Shown here piece after piece: positions 7,592 through 9,129 of a stretch of 9,129 nt of DNA. The notes under the pieces were generated by a model, which saw only the letters and a program-made list of their open reading frames with translations, ran no database searches and had not been told where the DNA came from. Source of the stretch: Actinomycetes bacterium. GTDB lineage: Bacteria; Actinomycetota; Acidimicrobiia; Acidimicrobiales; RAAP-2. The DNA lies in the NCBI GenBank assembly GCA_021781315.1, contig JAJXXB010000246.1, positions 1 to 9,129 on the forward strand, given 5' to 3'. Within the stretch, counting starts at the first letter, position 1; every line of letters begins with the position of its first letter. A program made the translations under genes and the position numbers.

Positions 7592-8460
7592 GGCCGCGCG
7601 TCACGCTGATTGGTGACGTCATGCTCGACGTCGTCACGCGTCCGCTCGGTCCGGTCCAAGCGACCAGTGACACGGCGTCGACGACCGTCGTCGGGCGCGG
7701 GGGATCGGCGGCGAACGCGGCCGTTGGACTGGCGCGCGCCGGGTGCGACGTGACCTACGTCGGTGCCGTCGGACGTGACCCCGCGGCCGACGTGCTGCGC
7801 GCGCTCTTCGAGTCGGCCGGGGTCGCAACGCGCCTCCAGGTCGTCGACGCGCCGACCGGCGTCGTCGTCGCGATCGTCGACGGCTCGGGTCAGCGCGCGA
7901 TGTTCACGAGTCGCGGGGCCAACGCGCAGTTGCGCGGGGCGCACGTGGCGAGCGCGCTCGCCGAGGGCGCTGACCACGTGCACGTCTCGGGCTACACCGT
8001 GCTCGACGAGCGCACGCGTGATGTCGCGCGAACCGCGATCGACGTCGCGCGGGGCCGCGGCACGCCGGTCTCGGTGGACGCCTGTTCGCTCGGTCCGCTA
8101 CGCGCGATGGGCGCGGATCACTTCCTCGCCGCGGTGGCGGGCGCGACGACGATCTTCGCCAACGAGGAGGAGGCCGAGCAGCTCGGCGGTGGCTCGCTCG
8201 AACGCGCACTGACCCGGCTCACGGACCTGTTCGCGGAGGTGGTGGTGACCCTCGGGTCGCGCGGCGCGCTCGTGCGCAGTGACGAGGGTGAGGTTCGCGT
8301 CGCGGCGAGCTCGCACCGCGTCCTTGACACGACCGGGGCCGGGGACGCCGCCACCGGCGCCTACCTCGCGGCGCGGTTACGGGGCTCGTCGCGTCGCGCG
8401 GCCCTCGAGGCCGCCATGGCCGCTGCGGCCGACGTGGTGAGCGGGTTGGGCGCGGGTTAG
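7588..8460 (+). CDS. psuK: PfkB-family kinase, likely pseudouridine kinase
   Basis: A 290-residue ribokinase/PfkB-fold sugar kinase, predicted to phosphorylate pseudouridine with ATP to the substrate of PsuG. Motifs: N-terminal VTLIGDVMLDVV (5-16), first PfkB signature around GRGGSAANAA (36-45), the NxxE Mg/ATP motif NEEE (192-195), and the second signature DTTGAGDAATGAYL (247-260) with the anion hole GAGD and catalytic Asp253. The usual Phe shortly after GAGD is Ala here, but the PROSITE-type pattern as I recall it still holds. The start is GTG at 7588, inside the psuG stop (GTGA), suggesting coupled translation. Its TAG overlaps the convergent permease stop (shared TTAG, 8457-8460). The family fold is sure; the pseudouridine substrate is inferred from the fused layout with psuG. 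Another nucleoside or ribose kinase is the alternative. Confidence 0.85.
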   Translation: MRPRVTLIGDVMLDVVTRPLGPVQATSDTASTTVVGRGGSAANAAVGLARAGCDVTYVGAVGRDPAADVLRALFESAGVATRLQVVDAPTGVVVAIVDGSGQRAMFTSRGANAQLRGAHVASALAEGADHVHVSGYTVLDERTRDVARTAIDVARGRGTPVSVDACSLGPLRAMGADHFLAAVAGATTIFANEEEAEQLGGGSLERALTRLTDLFAEVVVTLGSRGALVRSDEGEVRVAASSHRVLDTTGAGDAATGAYLAARLRGSSRRAALEAAMAAAADVVSGLGAG

Positions 8461-9129
8461 TCGCGCTTGTAGGGCAGGCCGTCGGCGGCGGGCGGGCGCA
8501 CCCGTCCGATGAGTCCCGAGACCACCGCGATGGTGATCACGTAGGGGAACATCCCGAGGATCTCGGTCGGTACCGGCACCTGGTAGGTCTGGAGGTTGTC
8601 GGCGAGGTAGACCGACAACCCGAAGAGCACCGACGCCACGACCGCCCCCGACGGGCGCCAGCGCCCGAAGATCAGTGCCGCGAGGGCGATGTAGCCCAGT
8701 CCCGAGGTGTAGCCCGGCTGGAACTGACCCTGGGAGGCCATGAACGCGACGCCGCCGACCCCGGCGATCGCGCCACCCATGATGACGTTGGCGTAGCGCA
8801 CGCCGATGACCTTGATGCCGACCGAGGCCGCCGCCTGGGGGTGCTCGCCGACCGCGCGCACCCGCAGTCCCCAGCGGGTCTTGAAGAGTGCGAAGCTCAC
8901 GAGGGCGACGAGCACGATCATGAGGTAGAAGAAGCCGGTCTGGTCGAAGAAGACCGGTCCGATGACCGGGATCTTGGACAGCAGGGGGATGGGCAGGTTG
9001 GGTGCGAGGTTGCCCGTGTTGTACTGGGGGAACGGCGTGAAGACCTGCAGGTTCAAGTAGGAGGAGAGGCTGCCGAGCATCGTGACGAGCACGACGCCGA
9101 CGATGATCTGGTCCGAGAGGTAGCGCAGC
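8457..9129 (-). CDS. ABC transporter permease, nucleoside/simple-sugar type (5'-truncated by window edge)
   Basis: The C-terminal 223 residues of an integral membrane permease of the branched-chain amino acid/ribose-like superfamily (BPD_transp_2), most like the YufQ/NupQ group (COG1079) of nucleoside importers. Hydrophobic segments are visible around IIVGVVLVTMLGSLSSYL at the left of the fragment, FFYLMIVLVALVSFALF, VIMGGAIAGVGGVAFMA, the YIALAALIFG to SVYLADN region, and YVITIAVVSGLIG near the C-terminus. The cytoplasmic loop with RAVGEHPQAAASVGIKV is where such permeases contact the ATPase. The frame runs off the right edge, so the true start is outside; the GTG at 9090-9092 is internal. 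A second permease, an ATPase and a BmpA-type lipoprotein would be expected further right. The nucleoside substrate is inferred from family and neighbours; a simple sugar is possible. Confidence 0.88.
   Translation of the reverse strand, partial: LRYLSDQIIVGVVLVTMLGSLSSYLNLQVFTPFPQYNTGNLAPNLPIPLLSKIPVIGPVFFDQTGFFYLMIVLVALVSFALFKTRWGLRVRAVGEHPQAAASVGIKVIGVRYANVIMGGAIAGVGGVAFMASQGQFQPGYTSGLGYIALAALIFGRWRPSGAVVASVLFGLSVYLADNLQTYQVPVPTEILGMFPYVITIAVVSGLIGRVRPPAADGLPYKRD

Overview
This window is chromosomal DNA of a high-GC bacterium, most likely an actinobacterium. The basis is very GC-rich third codon positions, frequent GTG starts, few Shine-Dalgarno sites, and proteins that resemble mycobacterial Add, DeoA, Cdd and PmmB closely, as recalled from memory. 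The deeper lineage is a guess; Acidimicrobiia is possible. There are no RNA genes, mobile elements or CRISPR arrays. The window is almost fully coding, with one 165-bp gap and two short gaps of 25 and 27 bp. Every gene except one belongs to nucleoside uptake and breakdown.

Layout from left to right. (1) Positions 1-1400, plus strand: the C-terminal part of a phosphohexo/phosphopentomutase, cut by the window edge. (2) 1388-3667, minus strand: a membrane-anchored PAS-GGDEF-EAL protein that makes and/or degrades cyclic di-GMP. (3) 3668-3832: an intergenic stretch dense in inverted repeats, two of them mutually exclusive. (4) 3833-6636, minus strand: a tight cdd-deoA-add operon (cytidine deaminase, thymidine phosphorylase, adenosine deaminase). 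(5) 6637-6661: a 25-bp divergent promoter region. (6) 6662-8460, plus strand: psuG-psuK, the pseudouridine breakdown pair. (7) 8457-9129, minus strand: the C-terminal part of an ABC-transporter permease of the nucleoside/simple-sugar type, cut by the right edge.

How it fits together (inference from known families): the ABC system imports nucleosides. Cdd and Add deaminate cytidine and adenosine to uridine and inosine. DeoA phosphorolyses pyrimidine nucleosides to base plus (deoxy)ribose-1-phosphate. The mutase converts that to the 5-phosphate for central metabolism. PsuK and PsuG deal with pseudouridine, whose C-C glycosidic bond the phosphorylases cannot cleave, giving uracil and ribose-5-phosphate directly. 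The order pmmB / add-deoA-cdd matches the M. tuberculosis neighbourhood as I recall it, with a cyclic di-GMP enzyme in the space between pmmB and add.

I see no wholly new system. The most interesting points are the structured leader-like gap in front of the cyclic di-GMP gene, the very compact divergent promoter that implies leaderless transcripts both ways, and the psuGK pair placed in opposite orientation between transporter and salvage genes.
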